Source: Molanna angustata
Lineage: Eukaryota > Arthropoda > Insecta > Trichoptera > Molannidae
DNA length: 64,000 nt
NCBI GenBank assembly: GCA_963576475.1
Contig: OY754977.1
Location: 32,429,672 to 32,493,671 of the forward strand
Reading direction: 5' to 3'
In this document: positions 45,166-57,172 of the stretch, piece after piece
Layout: each line of letters starts with the position of its first letter
Numbering within the stretch: the stretch's first letter is position 1
Made by a program: the position numbers and the translations under genes
The notes under the pieces: model-generated
What the model was told of the DNA's origin: nothing
Database searches by the model: none
Seen by the model: only the letters and a program-made list of their open reading frames with translations

Positions 45166-46084
45166 ATTTTTACTCTCCACACTATGGAATAGTGGAGTGT
45201 CATGATTTCACAATTTATAAGCGTAATTTTTTTACATCAATTTGTCAACGGGTATCGTATAGAGAGTGCACACTATGAGTTTCGTCGTGATGTGTTTGTA
45301 CATATATACGGCGTACGGAATTATCCTTTTTGTGTCCTCTCTACAACCCAAACTATAAGTCCGATCGATTTCATATTATCATCATATGTGTAAAGTGCAT
45401 AGACCTAGAGCTAATTAATTTTCCATAGATATCCGTTAATTTCTTCTCTATGATTTCATCTGTACAAATTTTCAAAATGCTCTCACGGTCTGGAAAATCA
45501 AATTATTTTATATACTGTTTGAAATTTAGATACAACAAAAAACACACTCATCAAAATGCATTCAAGGATTGTCAAAGTTTAGAGAAAAAAATCTATGGTC
45601 TGCCATATCAATGTGAAATAAATTTCATATTTGTATGAAATATGTATATTACAGAAGTAAATAAGGGAAAATTGAGTGATCAACTTCATATCGATATTGT
45701 ATGTGTCTCTATAGATAAGTGAATTTTTTACTCTCCACTTCAATCTTTCTCAAGGGATAGGCAGTGAGAACCAAACACCGCATTCTTCTATCTTGAAATA
45801 TACATCGCCTCATCAACATTGATACACTGTCTCATACATGCTCATCTTGTTAGTAACGGAATTTTACTTAAAATTTCTCAACAGGTATCATGTAGATGTA
45901 GAAAATACATAGTATGAGTTTCGTGACAATGTTTTTGTGTATATGGTGTATTGTGAAAACTTTTGTTTTCTGGGAATCTTATATTTGTTTAAGGATCTAA
46001 TAGAAATGTACTTCATAAAATGCACTTAGAGATTGTCAACATTTCAAGAAGAAAAAAATGAACGATTACTATGGTGTGGAGAGT
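45166..46084 (+). mobile_element. Right arm, full copy of CTCTCCAC-type element
   Basis: Starts TACTCTCCACACTATGG and ends CTATGGTGTGGAGAG, giving 15-bp inverted ends. It extends to CAACCCACTCGTTTTC just outside. The copy at 57633-58588 has the same ends and interior. No coding capacity, so a non-autonomous element. Confidence 0.75.
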
Positions 46085-46179
46085 TTAGTTTTGGCCACAA
46101 CCCACTCGTTTTCTTATGTTTTCGTACATGCTACTATTAAAATATTCAAATTTCATAAACAGTAAAATTCTGACGCGGT

Positions 46180-46535
46180 TGCAAAATCTATGCGAAAGCA
46201 TTGTCATCTCATGGATAAGGACTGATGCTTTGATTGTTTACAAAACAAATTTATCAAAAGATGGCGTTACGAAAAATGTTTCTTCATCACTTTATAGATG
46301 CCGATAGTGTTTCAACTTATTCTCAAGCGAAATGATTTTCATTATGAAAAAATATATAGAACTTTCAAAAACTGGATTGATAGGAAACTCAATAAAAATC
46401 AATAATTGATGAACGTTGCGCAAGCGCATAAAAGAATCACGTAAACCAGCCGGTGACAGGTAGGTAAGCCCTGTAGGTGTCTTGATTTCCCGGTTCTTCC
46501 ATAATATTCCAACTTTGTCTCTATTGAGATGTAAA
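46180..46535 (-). mobile_element. TIR-element copy
   Basis: Reverse complement of the 2985-3330 region: terminus CAACTTTGTCTCTATTGAGA near 46510, CACGTAAACCAGCCGGTGAC and TTGCGCAAGCGCATAAAAG. It has a single unexpanded 24-bp unit. Confidence 0.75.
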
Positions 46536-46842
46536 TTTGTCATAAAATGACACACAAATATATTGACATAACTGTCTTTATCCTTATTGTTAATTTATTT
46601 ATTTGATTCTTTCAAATCAGCATTTGCTTCAATCGATTACAATCATCGACTGATTTATGGTGTAATATTAATTTGTTCTTAGGAACAGAATATTAACGGC
46701 GTTCGCCGAATTATTTTATAAATCAGAATAATTTACAGATCGATCAGTGAATCTTTAACTATTTATAAAATCAATAGTCTGTTGGAATAATTATAATAAG
46801 TTATCGCCATATATATTTAATAATTATTTAGGTATTTGGTGG
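46536..46842. other. AT-rich non-coding stretch
   Basis: Nothing recognised. Confidence 0.4.
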
Positions 46843-47122
<280 letters not shown>

Positions 47123-47230
47123 GAGAAGCCAACAGCTCATTTACATTTTTTATATTACAATTTTAACATCTGATCGAGAGCCAATAACAAGCTTTCCATC
47201 AATAACTAGAAATTTAGGTACACGCACATT
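47123..47230 (-). mobile_element. LINE 3' end with expanded tail
   Basis: GAAGCCAACAGCTCATTTAC to GAGCCAATAACAAGCT is shared with 51056-51135, each preceded by (TTTA)n and followed by CA-rich sequence. I read the (TTTA)n as the complement of a (TAAA)n tail. Confidence 0.6.
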
Positions 47231-47283
47231 TCGGTACACGCACACACACACAAACACACACACTCACACACACACAAACACAC

Positions 47284-47341
<58 letters not shown>

Positions 47342-47362
47342 ACATACACACACACACACATA
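47231..47362. repeat. (CA)n microsatellite
   Basis: CA dinucleotides with a few AA, CT and TA interruptions. Confidence 0.95.
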
Positions 47363-48049
47363 CAATTTTTATATAAGGTAAGGATAGGAGGGTCAATGTT
47401 GAGAAATCAGATACATTACCAATGAAAAAAGCTCCAAAATGGATGAAAATATTAGGAACCTACCTAAATTTATTTATATTGAATTATTTAAAAAAAACAT
47501 TATTATTCATGTAAATATTTATTTAAATAAAACATATTTATTTTAAATGAACACAATTATATATTTAAATAAATTATTTGCCTGTCACGCCCTTTGATAT
47601 GACAATAAAAATTGTATGAGTGAAAAAGGACATTTCTCGTGGAATATTTTACAATCTGTTTCCTTGTGCGCTCTTGTGTAAGGATCGTTCAAACCTCCGC
47701 TGTTTGGCGCTCTGAAATGAAACAAAATGAAAATCTTATTATTTTATTTATTTTTATTTATTCTCAGAAAGCTACAGCTATAATTTATATATTTTACATT
47801 ACATTTATTGTACAAAAGTTGAGCAAAACTACTTTCTTCAATTTAAATTATTGAGTAATTGATTACACAGTTGAAAAATTCATAAGAAAATACAAGATAA
47901 AAGAAAATTTAAAAAGATAGATAAAAACAAAACAAAAAAATATGCACATATACAGTAAACGAGTATGTTTCAGGGTGAGGAGGAGGGATCTTTAGTGAAT
48001 GAGGAGGGGATTGTAAGATTGTGTGTTAGGGTTTAAGAACATCTTAATC
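47363..48049. other. AT-rich non-coding stretch
   Basis: Nothing recognised; the short plus frame at 47639-47854 has no motif. Confidence 0.4.
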
Positions 48050-48091
48050 TAAATTTAGTTTGTCGATCGACAATTCTTGATAAAACTCCAT
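48050..48091 (-). pseudogene. Start of Penelope-like ORF, decayed
   Basis: ATG at 48091 on minus opens MEFYQELSIDKLN, identical to the start at 10655. It lies just downstream of the leader at 48097-48256, in the same order as there. No further coding sequence follows. Confidence 0.5.
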
Positions 48092-48096
48092 TGTTT

Positions 48097-48256
48097 GTTG
48101 ATATGTTATAAAAATATAAAAATAATTGGTAATAGTTTTGTTGCATTTATTAGATTATATAATTCTGACGATGTGCCTTGCACGAAACGCGTCGATAATC
48201 TAATAAATACAATAGAACTATTACCAAGTATTTTTATATTTATATAACATATCAAC
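48097..48256. mobile_element. Penelope-like leader with hammerhead-like core
   Basis: Outer arms GTTGATATGTTATAAAAATA and complement, as at 10457-10649, but with one core lost. The remaining plus core is CTGACGA (48165-48171), stem II GTGC-CTT-GCAC, GAAA, ACGCGT and C48193. Stem I is better than in the other copy: GATTAT before and ATAATC after pair perfectly over 6 bp across a small internal loop. Confidence 0.65.
48165..48193 (+). ncRNA. Candidate minimal hammerhead ribozyme
   Basis: Core as described for the leader: CUGACGA, 4-bp stem II, GAAA, palindromic ACGCGU stem III, C17. Stem I pairs GAUUAU with AUAAUC. This is the most complete candidate in the window. Confidence 0.6.
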
Positions 48257-48579
48257 ATCTTAATCTGTTATTGGTAATGTTGTAGACTTTGTAGGGTGTC
48301 ATGAAAAATATATATGTTTGAAATATGTGTTAGTATCTAGCTGAATTCCAAACATGGGTGAAAAGTATCTGTAATTAGTGTGGCATACTGGTATGTGGAA
48401 TAAATTTTGTGAGCGGGTATGTCTATTCGGTACATGGAGTGATACAGTTTTGAGTATATTTATTTCAGAACTCATCAGTCCCGAGGAATAAGCGGTCGCA
48501 TGTAAACGCGTCGTGTATAATAACTCATATGTATTATACTCAATGCCTTAAAGTAAACCACAAAAATATTAAAAAAATA
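48257..48579. other. Non-coding stretch
   Basis: Nothing recognised. Confidence 0.4.
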
Positions 48580-49030
48580 AATGGGTTGTGGCCAACGCTA
48601 TACTCCTCAATACCAAATCATTCCACAGAGTATTCAAAGTTTGTATAGAAATTTTTCCCAATTTTATGTATATACATAATTGAATGTCAGTATTACTTTA
48701 ATAATAATTATAATGAACACTTCCTTGCACCCTGCGCAAGTGGCGAGTTTATTGCCGTATGGCAATTTCTTCCAATTAAACAGTTTTTCCAGACCAGAGA
48801 ATCAAAATTTGCGTGAGAAATAAATTTAAATAAACTTCTCTGCTGGGAATCGAACCCAGCAGATATTTAATTAAATGTTAAATTAAAAATACATATTTAT
48901 AGTAAAAAAGGAGTGGGTTGTGGCTAACTCTATACTCCTCACTACAAAGTCAGTGAGTCAGTGAATATTTTATGGAAACATCTCAAATGGAGATGGAGAG
49001 AAGTTCTATAGTTCTCACTATAGTGGGGAG
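48580..49030. mobile_element. Diverged copies of the CTCTCCAC-family end
   Basis: GGGTTGTGGCCAACGCTATA (48588) and GTGGGTTGTGGCTAACTCTA (48911) match the outer end of the 57633-58588 family (complement of CAACCCACTC). They flank the SINE at 48702-48862. Confidence 0.45.
48702..48862 (-). mobile_element. tRNA-derived SINE, family 1, partial
   Basis: Shares CTTGCACCCTGCGCAAGTGG, the TTATTGCCGTATGGCAAT hairpin and CTGCTGGGAATCGAACCCAG (B box on minus) with 23616-23806. The A-box half is missing and about 30 bp of AT-rich sequence is inserted in the body. Confidence 0.8.
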
Positions 49031-50243
49031 TTGTGAATTCGTATTTTTTAAGTAAATTTGTAAAAAAGTTAAAAACATATTTTTTTATTTACGTATTGTA
49101 AAATATGTTAAGTATATTTATTATAAAATTAAACACAATGAAAAGTATAGCAGTGACATCTATGGAAGTTTGTTTGTTGCTTCATAGCTAGGTTCAGAAC
49201 CTTTCAATGTGATCTTTCTTAAAGTCTAAAAACTTTAAGAATGTTAAATAGATGTCAGTAGATCATTTCATGATTGATCTGTTGCTAGGAAAATAATTGA
49301 GTATAATAATAATTATTATTTATTGAAAACTTATTATTGTTTTCTATTGGATTGGAACAATAAAAAGTAGGTATGTGTTATTAATGAAAATTAACATGGG
49401 AACGTACCTCTAATAGATAGTATCTAATCTGAATCTCTAACTTGTAAATTGTACATACTATTTTTTAAATGTAAATATATTGTAATTTAAGTAAATTACA
49501 AGAGCAAGTCTTTTGATTGTTTTGAATAAGCGACACAATACGAAACAAATTTGTTCTTAATCTAACTCAGTTAGTGCCATGACACCAAAAAATGTTTATG
49601 TGTTGTGTACGACCAATATAACAATATAACATGGGAATATCTCTCAAAATGGACGAAATAAAATTGTGTATCTAAAGATCAGAGTGTGCGATGCTTTTCA
49701 TCGCGGAACTTGGATAAATCTCACACAAAAAAGGCATAAATCATAGATATGCCTCGAAAAAATATGATATTCACAAAATATTATCGGACGTAAAATGAAG
49801 ATGGCAACATTAGATATAAAGACCAATAAAGAAAAACTTTCCTCGTTTCTTTTTTCTGTGATGACTTTTCCACTCCAATATACTAATGCGAGTCTATGGT
49901 ATGTATAAAGTTCACATTATTTAATATGTAGAACCGCCATTATTCAGAATTTCTGGATTTATCCAAAGTAGGTACCTACCTACATACTTATTTTCATCTA
50001 TTAATGAATCCCCTTTAAGTATTTAAGTAATCGTTTAGCTTACTTTCATATGAATCCCGAATTCGGGAAATCTTATTAGAGATTTGACAACGAAAGCGAG
50101 AACGAAAATATATCCATTGCTACATACACTCACAGTGTAACGCTATTAAACTTTTATGAGGTAAAAACGTAATCTTGAATAAAATTCCTATATATTTGTT
50201 ATCTAATAAAAAATAATCCATGTATTTAATTATTAAGTCATTT
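49031..50243. other. AT-rich non-coding stretch
   Basis: No gene or repeat family recognised. Confidence 0.4.
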
Positions 50244-50394
50244 CAGGAGGGGCAAGTCTGGCCCAACTTGCGAAATCAAAACCCTATTCTATAATATACT
50301 AGCATATTATATAACTCCATAAGATAATTCTATCCATAATATGGGTAAACATGGATAGTATAGATTTCGATCGTTGGCCAGACTTGCACCCCTG
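50244..50394. mobile_element. hAT-like MITE A, complete
   Basis: Ends CAGGAGGGGCAAGTCTGG and CCAGACTTGCACCCCTG; inside, AAATCAAAACCCTA faces AGATTTCGAT. The CAGGGG start is typical of hAT-type termini. 151 bp, no ORF. The same termini bound 50953-53924. Confidence 0.65.
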
Positions 50395-50955
50395 GGTTGC
50401 GTTCACAAAGAACGCCGAGCGCGCTTAGTGAACGCTCCAAGCCGTTCATAATGACCGGAAAAAGACGCTCGAAAGACACTTTGTGGCGTTCAGATTGAAC
50501 GTCGGGTGTGCGCACCAAACGCTCGATAAAGTTGTCGGGTGAAAAACGCTCTGACAGTTATAGTATATGTTGACTTCTATTTTATCTGTGGAATGATGAC
50601 TTTAATTTGTTTCTGTAGTATCTAATATGTCAGTTATCATCAGTTGACATTATTTATGATGACAATATGCATTCACAAAGAGGTTAATTTATAAAAATAT
50701 CATTCAACAATTTCCAATAAAAGGTCAGAGATCAATATTTACGCCACTGACCAATTGTTTTCTTTCGATGAAAATATAACCTAAAAAGGCATATGTATGA
50801 TAAATGACATTTGACATTTAAAACACCCGGTGTGGCGTTCAGATTGAAACGCTACTCATAATCGTTCTGTATGATTGGTGTGAAAAACGCCATAATCTGC
50901 AACTTCAGGAACGTTCGACGCCCGACGTCGAGCGTTAAATCTGAACACAGCCCAG
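50392..50955. mobile_element. MITE B, between two A copies
   Basis: Starts CTGGGTTGCGTTCACAAAGA and ends GTTAAATCTGAACACAGCCC (complement GGGCTGTGTTCAGATTTAAC). GCGTTCAGATTGAA occurs near both ends (50473 and 50826), so the subterminal parts are repetitive. No ORF; the minus frame 50330-50518 is an accident. Confidence 0.5.
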
Positions 50956-51027
50956 GGGGGCAAGTCTGGTACAACCGGCGAAATCGAAACCCTCGTGATT
51001 ACCCATATCATGGATATAATTATTATA

Positions 51028-51178
51028 TGGAGTTATTTATTTATTTATTTATTTATTTGGGAAGCCAACAGCTCATTTACATTTTTTATAATACAAATTT
51101 TAACAAAGACTTCAGAGCCAATAACAAGCTCTCAAACAACTCATGTTACACGCACACACACACATGCACATGAGTTCT
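51028..51178 (-). mobile_element. LINE 3' end with (TTTA)n tail
   Basis: (TTTA)n at 51033-51058, then GGGAAGCCAACAGCTCATTT and CAGAGCCAATAACAAGCTCT, then CA repeats. It is a second copy of 47123-47230. Minus orientation inferred from the tail. Confidence 0.6.
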
Positions 51179-51189
51179 ATGACATCTAA

Positions 51190-53855
51190 TAAAAATTTAT
51201 GCTTGTATCTACCGATCTCCAAATATGAGTGATTATGATTCTTCCGAGCTTTTCAAATACTTAGGAGAAACCATTGACAGTCTTCTGTCTCGCTACCCGT
51301 CGGCAGAATTTGCGGTTCTCGGCGATTTCAATGTCCATCACTCCGATTGGCTGAAATCGGGAACTACCGATTCGGCTGGCCGCATGACGGAATCCTTTGC
51401 TTTGTGTCATAACCTGGAGCAACTTGTTCAAGAGCCAACTCGCATCCCTGATGTCTCTGGGCATCGTTCCAATCTGCTTGATCTTTTTATGACTACCTCG
51501 CCAACGGGATACACACTGAAAGTCACAGCCCCACTGGGCTCTTCAGACCATTGCCTTGTGCAAACGGCCATCCACTTCATCCCGGACCTTCCACCCGAAA
51601 AACCTAAAAGGAAAATTTGGCAATACAAGTCAGCAGATTGGAATGCACTGCGAATACACTTTCGCGACTTTCCTTGGAATGAAGTCTGTTTTAGAACCAA
51701 AGACCCTTCTATCTGTGCGCGTGAGGTAGGGGATGTCATCACTTCTGCTATGGATGGCTATATTCCCTCCTCCCTCAAAACCTGCGGACCAGGCACAAAA
51801 CCTTGGTTTGATTCCAAATGCCGAGAAGCAGTCACGCGTAAAAATCTGGCTTTCAAAACATTTCAAAAACTTCAATCCCCGTCAAACAAGAAAGCATACA
51901 ACAAGATGACAAAGGATTGTAAAAAAACCATTAATCAGGCTAAAAAACTCCATGACCAACATATAAGTCAAAAACTCTCCTCATGCCCTAACGGTAGCCG
52001 AAGATTCTGGTCATTGTCAACCTCCATAGGTCAGAACCTTTGCACATCTTCATTTCCACCTTTAACGAACCATGACGGATCCATTGCTAACTCTGCCACC
52101 GACAAAGCTAATCTTCTCGGTAAATTATTTGCAGATAACTCAACCCTTGACGACGGAGGAAAAATTCCTCAACCAGTTCCACATTGTGGTTTTAAAATGA
52201 ACGAAGTAAGGATTAACTTCTCTGAGGTTTTACTCGCCATCCGAGGGTTGGATGTTAACAAAGCTAATGGACCAGATGGAAGTCCCGTTCTTGTGTTAAA
52301 AAAATGCTCCGCCGAACTAGCCCCAGTTCTCACTAAACTCTTCAAACTCTCGTTTAAAACTGGTATTGTCCCATGTGACTGGAAAAAAGCGGTCATCCAC
52401 CCAATTCCCAAAAAAGGTGATCGCTCCAACCCATCTAACTACCGACCCATCGCTATTACTTCTGTACTCTCCAAAATAATGGAAAGGGTACTAAACACCA
52501 AGTTGATCACATACCTCGAAGCAAACAAAATTTTAAGCGACCGCCAATATGGATTTCGTGGAAATCGATCTTGTGGCGATCTACTCGCGTTTGTGACATC
52601 CGTTTGGGGTCGAGTTATGGAACGCTTTGGAGAAGCTCAAACTGTCGCCCTTGACATCTCTAAAGCTTTCGACCGGGTTTGGCACCGAGGTCTCTTAATG
52701 AAACTCCCTTCTTATGGACTACCCCAGTCTCTGTGTACTTGGATTGCGAATTTTTTAAAAGATCGCGAAGTCATAACTGTAGTGGACGGTTGCTCTTCTT
52801 CTCCCCATTCCATTAATGCGGGAGTCCCTCAAGGGTCCATTCTATCTCCAACCCTATTCCTCCTACATATCAATGACTTGCTCTTACGCGCCCCCATCCA
52901 CTGTTACGCTGATGACAGCACAGTCCATGACAATTTCTCTTTTGACAAACCTCCTAAACAGAGTGAAATATCAGAAGCCCGGAAAGACCTTCATCAAAAA
53001 ATAAATAGCTACCTCCACTCAATCAATACCTGGGGTGAAAGTAATCTTGTTTCATTTAACGTCTCAAAAACCCAAGCCTGTCTAATTTCTGCGAAGAGAA
53101 ACCCCAATGAATTGCAAGTGTCTTTCAACGGAAGCACCCTACCTAACAGCAGCTCTATCGACCTGCTTGGAGTATCTATAACGAACCAATTACACTACAA
53201 GGGCTCCATCGAAGCTAAGGTGAAACTCGCCTCCAAAAAATTGAGCGTACTATATAGAGCGCGCAGATATTTTACTAAGACCCAGAACTGTATACTCTAC
53301 AAAGCGCAAATACGCCCAATTATTGAATATGGCAGTCACCTCTGGAGTGGCGCCCCCCAATACCTACTGAATACCCTCGACGCTGTCCAAAGGCGTGCTA
53401 TACGTCTGATTGATGATCCATCACTGACTGATGGATTGCAATCACTAGAACACAGACGCAGAGTCGGTATTTTAAGTTTATTCTATAGATACTACCACGG
53501 GAATTGCTCAGAAGAACTTGCATCTTTGGTCCCTCCTCCACCCACTCGCAACAGAGTCACTCGCTTCACTCAATCGCAGCATCCATTCACAGTGGACCTT
53601 CAACATATACGAACAAGTCGCTTCTCGAACTCCTTTATTAACACAGCAGCCCGACTGTGGAACGATCTTCCGAATTCTGTGTTTCCATCTTCGTACAACC
53701 CGGGTCTTTTTAAAATCCGAATTAATAAACTCTTTTCTAGATTGCAAACCCCTCCCAACGCTACGTAGTGCGCTTCTTCGGAAGAGTAAAATGGACCCAA
53801 ATCCTAATAGCTGGCGTCCCCTACGTAGACATGTTAAAAAAAAAAAAAAAAAGAA
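51190..53855 (+). mobile_element. Non-LTR retrotransposon, 5'-truncated, long intact ORF2
   Basis: The ORF is open from before 51225 to TAG at 53766-53768. In-frame residues upstream of the first ATG (YACIYRSPN) are endonuclease sequence, so the ATG at 51225 is only an internal methionine. Domains: APE endonuclease remainder with GDFNVHHSDW (33-42) and SSDH (106-109); reverse transcriptase with PIPKKGDRSNPSNYRPI, FRGNRS, the catalytic LDISKAFDRVWH (476-487), AGVPQGSILSPTLF and YADD (561-564); then a C-terminal region ending WNDLP. A run of A at 53838-53853 is its poly(A) tail. About 850 codons with no stop or frameshift point to recent insertion. Clade: I/jockey/LOA-type APE element, not resolved further. 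Confidence 0.93.
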
Positions 53856-53924
53856 CTCGATATAATAATTATATCCATGATATGGGTTTTGATTTCGCTG
53901 GTTGCACCAGACTTGCCCCCCCTG

Positions 53925-54098
53925 GTATTTAAAATACGATCACACAAAAATTATATTATTGTTAAGTTATTTCGAAAACAAGCTTAATGTTGCTTGATTG
54001 ATATTGCGCAATAGAATCAGCATTCAGGTGGTTCACAGGTGTTATAAGGGAGGATAGAGTAATGCTGGATTGTTTCAACAAAATTATTAGTAATAGTA
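53925..54098. other. Non-coding stretch
   Basis: Nothing recognised. Confidence 0.4.
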
Positions 54099-54215
54099 TA
54101 GTTAAAATACTTTGATTTCATGAAATTATTCAAAATGCGTCGTTCTACAGCATTAGATTACAATGAAACAAGCAAAAGCTTTGAACAATTTTATGAAATC
54201 AAAGTATTTTAACTA
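54099..54215. mobile_element. Small inverted-repeat element
   Basis: TAGTTAAAATACTTTGATTT at 54099 faces AAATCAAAGTATTTTAACTA at 54196-54215; the arms run about 36 bp. Only about 45 bp lie between. Confidence 0.7.
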
Positions 54216-54679
54216 AAATATTACTTTGATCTTTGTTCGAGAAACACAGCCTTAGAAACGAATACGTCCGAGGTAGTTTCGGGACTCGCCCTAGACATAC
54301 CCACTCAGACTAGCGTCTGGCTCTAGAAAGATTTTGGGACGGAAATACGCATGCGCACAAAAATGACCAATAGTGTGATCGGTTGAAATTTGAAACAGAT
54401 GAATCTAGGGAAAATTATACGGAATGCAATAAAATACGACAGCGAAATAATATATAAATCCCATTCCCCTCGATTTTTTGGTTAGGTTCAGTTAGTCTTT
54501 AATACAAATAGTGACTTTATAAATTAAATGGAAATTGGTCGCAGGAAAAATGCTATCAACATCTTTACAATTTGAGGTTAGGTAAGTTTAGTATGTATTT
54601 TTCAAAAAAATATATTCTCAACACATTATTTATGTGGTTGTAAGATCCCTACTACTCGTATTTATTATTGTTTATTTAT
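54216..54679. other. Non-coding stretch
   Basis: A less AT-rich patch at 54240-54360; nothing recognised. Confidence 0.35.
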
Positions 54680-54689
54680 TCAGTTAAAT

Positions 54690-54960
54690 ATTTGTGCGCA
54701 CGCGTATTTCTGACTTCCGTCCCTTGGCCTGTCCGACGGCAGACGCTTGTCCCACTCAGTCCAGAACTAGAGGCCGTCCACAGGCCACTTGGTGGACAAA
54801 TATTGAGAGGAAGCTGAGGAAGGAGAAACGAACCAGAGAGATGACGCAAGATCGAAAGGTCTGGCGATTACGTACCAGAAAGACCTACCCCAGATGAACT
54901 GGGTAGAGACAAGACAGAAGAAGAGTCTCCTCTATTGTTGGGAGAGGGTTAATTGAATTT
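54690..54960 (+). mobile_element. RTE-like LINE RT tail, short
   Basis: Plus frame TQSRTRGRPQATWWTNIERK then LRKEKRTREMTQDRKVWRLR and a stop: GRP..TW..(D/N)IE and QDR..WR are RTE-type tail motifs. Nothing upstream remains. Confidence 0.6.
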
Positions 54961-55395
54961 ATTTTATAGTAAAACACTTTTGACATGTACATATTTTACA
55001 ATTTAAAAATCGATCATCTCCTCGTCCAATCCACAGCCGAAAGAAACACTTTCCACTACAACCAATCTGCATAAATGACTCGTGCAACAGTGACAATACT
55101 ATTCTGGCTGTTTAAAAAAAACTCTTAATTTAATCTTTTCTTCGCTAATTAAGTGTTCATATTTTTGTACAATGTAAACAAGGGACTTAAAATTGTATAC
55201 AAGGGCCTTAAAATAAGTGATCAACGCTATTCTCCTAACTACCGAGCCACACAAGGTAACAACGACAATCCTTTTATTTCCCGGAGAAATAGCTTAATTG
55301 TATTTTTTATTTTTTTTTACAGAAATAAAAAAGTAATTTTCAAAATTAAGGATAATAAAGAAACAATTCAATAATTTTTCCCCACTAACGAACGA
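54961..55395. other. AT-rich non-coding stretch
   Basis: Nothing recognised. Confidence 0.4.
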
Positions 55396-56440
55396 TAGAG
55401 ATATTTATTTATGTATTTATTTATTTAAACACTTTATTGTACATTACTTAATAGCTACTACAAATGGCGGACTTATTGCCTATTGGCAATTTCTTCCAGA
55501 CAACCATCTGTGACAGTTATGAGACAAAATGGTACATGTACAAAAAAGAAAATATATATAAAACCATAAACATATTACATTTAAACACAATAAAGTAAGA
55601 AGAATATAAATATGTACATCAATGAAAATTAAACAAATCATAGATAAGACCTGTTACAACACTATGGGAGGGAAGGGAAAAAAGGAGAGGAGATATGACT
55701 AACTACAAGAATTGGGAAATAAATGGGAAGTATGTAGGATAAGAAATGGAAAGTATGAGCGCGCGTTTTAATCTAGTTTTGAAGGTTCCTAACGTTGGTG
55801 CAGTTCTAATGTCAAGGGCCAAGTTATTCCATAACCGGGCAGCATGGACAGTAAATGATGATGAATAGAAAGCCGTGGCATGTGATGGGATGGCGAGGGT
55901 TCTCTCTTCTCTAGATCGAAGCGGGAGTCCATGAGAGGCCAGAGGTTGAAATCTTTCGGTCAGATATGATGGAGCATTAGGGTTGTTCAAAATGTTAAAC
56001 AGAAGACAAAGAGTGTGTTGATCACGGCGCAGACGGATAGGAAGCCATTTGAGTTCCTTGCGAAAAAATGATATGTGATCGTATTTGCGAAGATTATATA
56101 TGAAACGTATGCAGACGTTTTGTAATCGATCTAATTTGTTAAGAAGTTCCTGAGTAAGATCCAAATAGCAAATATCTGCATAATCTGAGAATGGGGAGAA
56201 GGAGAGTTTGTGCGAGCTTTATTTTGATGTTGGTTGGAAGAAATTTTTTGATAGAGTGAATACTATAGAAAAGTTTTCTGCTGACTTCACTGACTTGTTC
56301 AGTCCAGGAAAGATGTTGATTGAAGAGAACTCATAGATTCTTCACTGTTTTGGATATGGGTATTGCTATAAGTGAAAATATCAAGTGTTTGGCGCAGACC
56401 AATCCTAAGATTGTGACCCAAAAGAGAGAAAAGATTGTAC
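55396..56440 (-). mobile_element. Jockey/CR1-group LINE, 3' part of RT ORF and UTR
   Basis: On minus, frames from about 56430 give SLQSTSFLDQVSEVSRKLFY, SIKKFLPTNIKIKLAQTLLL, then after one stop a 153-codon frame (56164-55703) with LDRLQNVCIRFIYNLRKYDH, LKWLPIRLRRD, then ARLWNNLALDIRTAPTLGTF near the end. This is the RT thumb and C-terminal domain; the YADD core is absent. The 3' UTR ends with the TTATTGCCTATTGGCAAT hairpin (55475-55493) and a (TTTA)-rich tail at 55402-55425. The hairpin is shared with SINE family 1. Confidence 0.85.
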
Positions 56441-56670
56441 ACTTGTGTATGGTCATTCCGTATTTTTACCAATGAATATTATTTCGATCAATCCGCGATC
56501 GTATAATTCGTTCAACTGAACGTACTTTACAATCTATTCAACTTCGTAGTACTGATTTTATTAGCTCATCACCAATTTGAAGTACATTCATTTTTCTAGC
56601 GCTGTAAACAGACAGATTATGGTCATTTTAATCTAATCATTGTGCCTTTGTTTTTTTTTCAAGTGAGGCG
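56441..56670. other. Non-coding stretch
   Basis: Nothing recognised. Confidence 0.35.
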
Positions 56671-56674
56671 CAAA

Positions 56675-57060
56675 ATATATTTTATTTTATTTTATTAAAA
56701 GGGTACATCGACAGACATCCAGCTCACAATTCTCACAAAAAGAAAACAATATTGGTTATTACTACGAGTGCTGGACGTCCAATTATGGATGCACACAAAA
56801 TTACATGAGCTCTCACTCAATCACACACGCAAGTTACACAAGTACATAAATTAGAAATAATTCGGCTACAAAAGTTAAGTAAAAAAGAAAAAGAAAAAAA
56901 TAGTTACACAATTCAAGAAGAAAAAAGTTACACAATTCAAGAAAAAAAAAGTTATAGAAGTTACATAAGTAGAAGCAAAAAAAAAACAGGCACATAAGAA
57001 GTCAAAAAAGTCATAAAAGTTAGAAAAAAGACAAAGTAGCGTACATAAACAGCACTGAGA
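56675..57060 (-). mobile_element. LINE 3' tail region
   Basis: (TTTTA)n at 56678-56697, then GGGTACATCGACAGACATCC and CAGCTCACAATTCTCAC. Further in are short tandem AGTTACACAATTCAAGAA units (56902-56950). Inferred as a LINE 3' end from the tail type; no ORF kept. Confidence 0.45.
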
Positions 57061-57172
57061 TCTTCCTTAAAACAACACATATAGGTATAAATGATTTGAC
57101 AATGATGATATGAAGCAAATTCACGTCATCTGTAGATGATACTAAAAATAATAGAAAGATTCTCATATTTTT

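Larger units (their letters stand above)
50953..53924. mobile_element. hAT-like MITE A, second copy, split by LINEs
   Basis: Left end CAGGGGGGCAAGTCTGGTAC and right end ACCAGACTTGCCCCCCCTG are inverted repeats that extend about 75 bp (GAAATCGAAACCCTC facing GGGTTTTGATTTC; TATCATGGATATAATTATTA on both). The original element was about 170 bp. Two LINE pieces now fill its centre. Confidence 0.7.

Noticed and set aside
51225..51227. ATG as the real start of the LINE ORF2
   Set aside because: The frame continues upstream with endonuclease-like YRSPN, and the endonuclease N-terminus is missing; the element is 5'-truncated.
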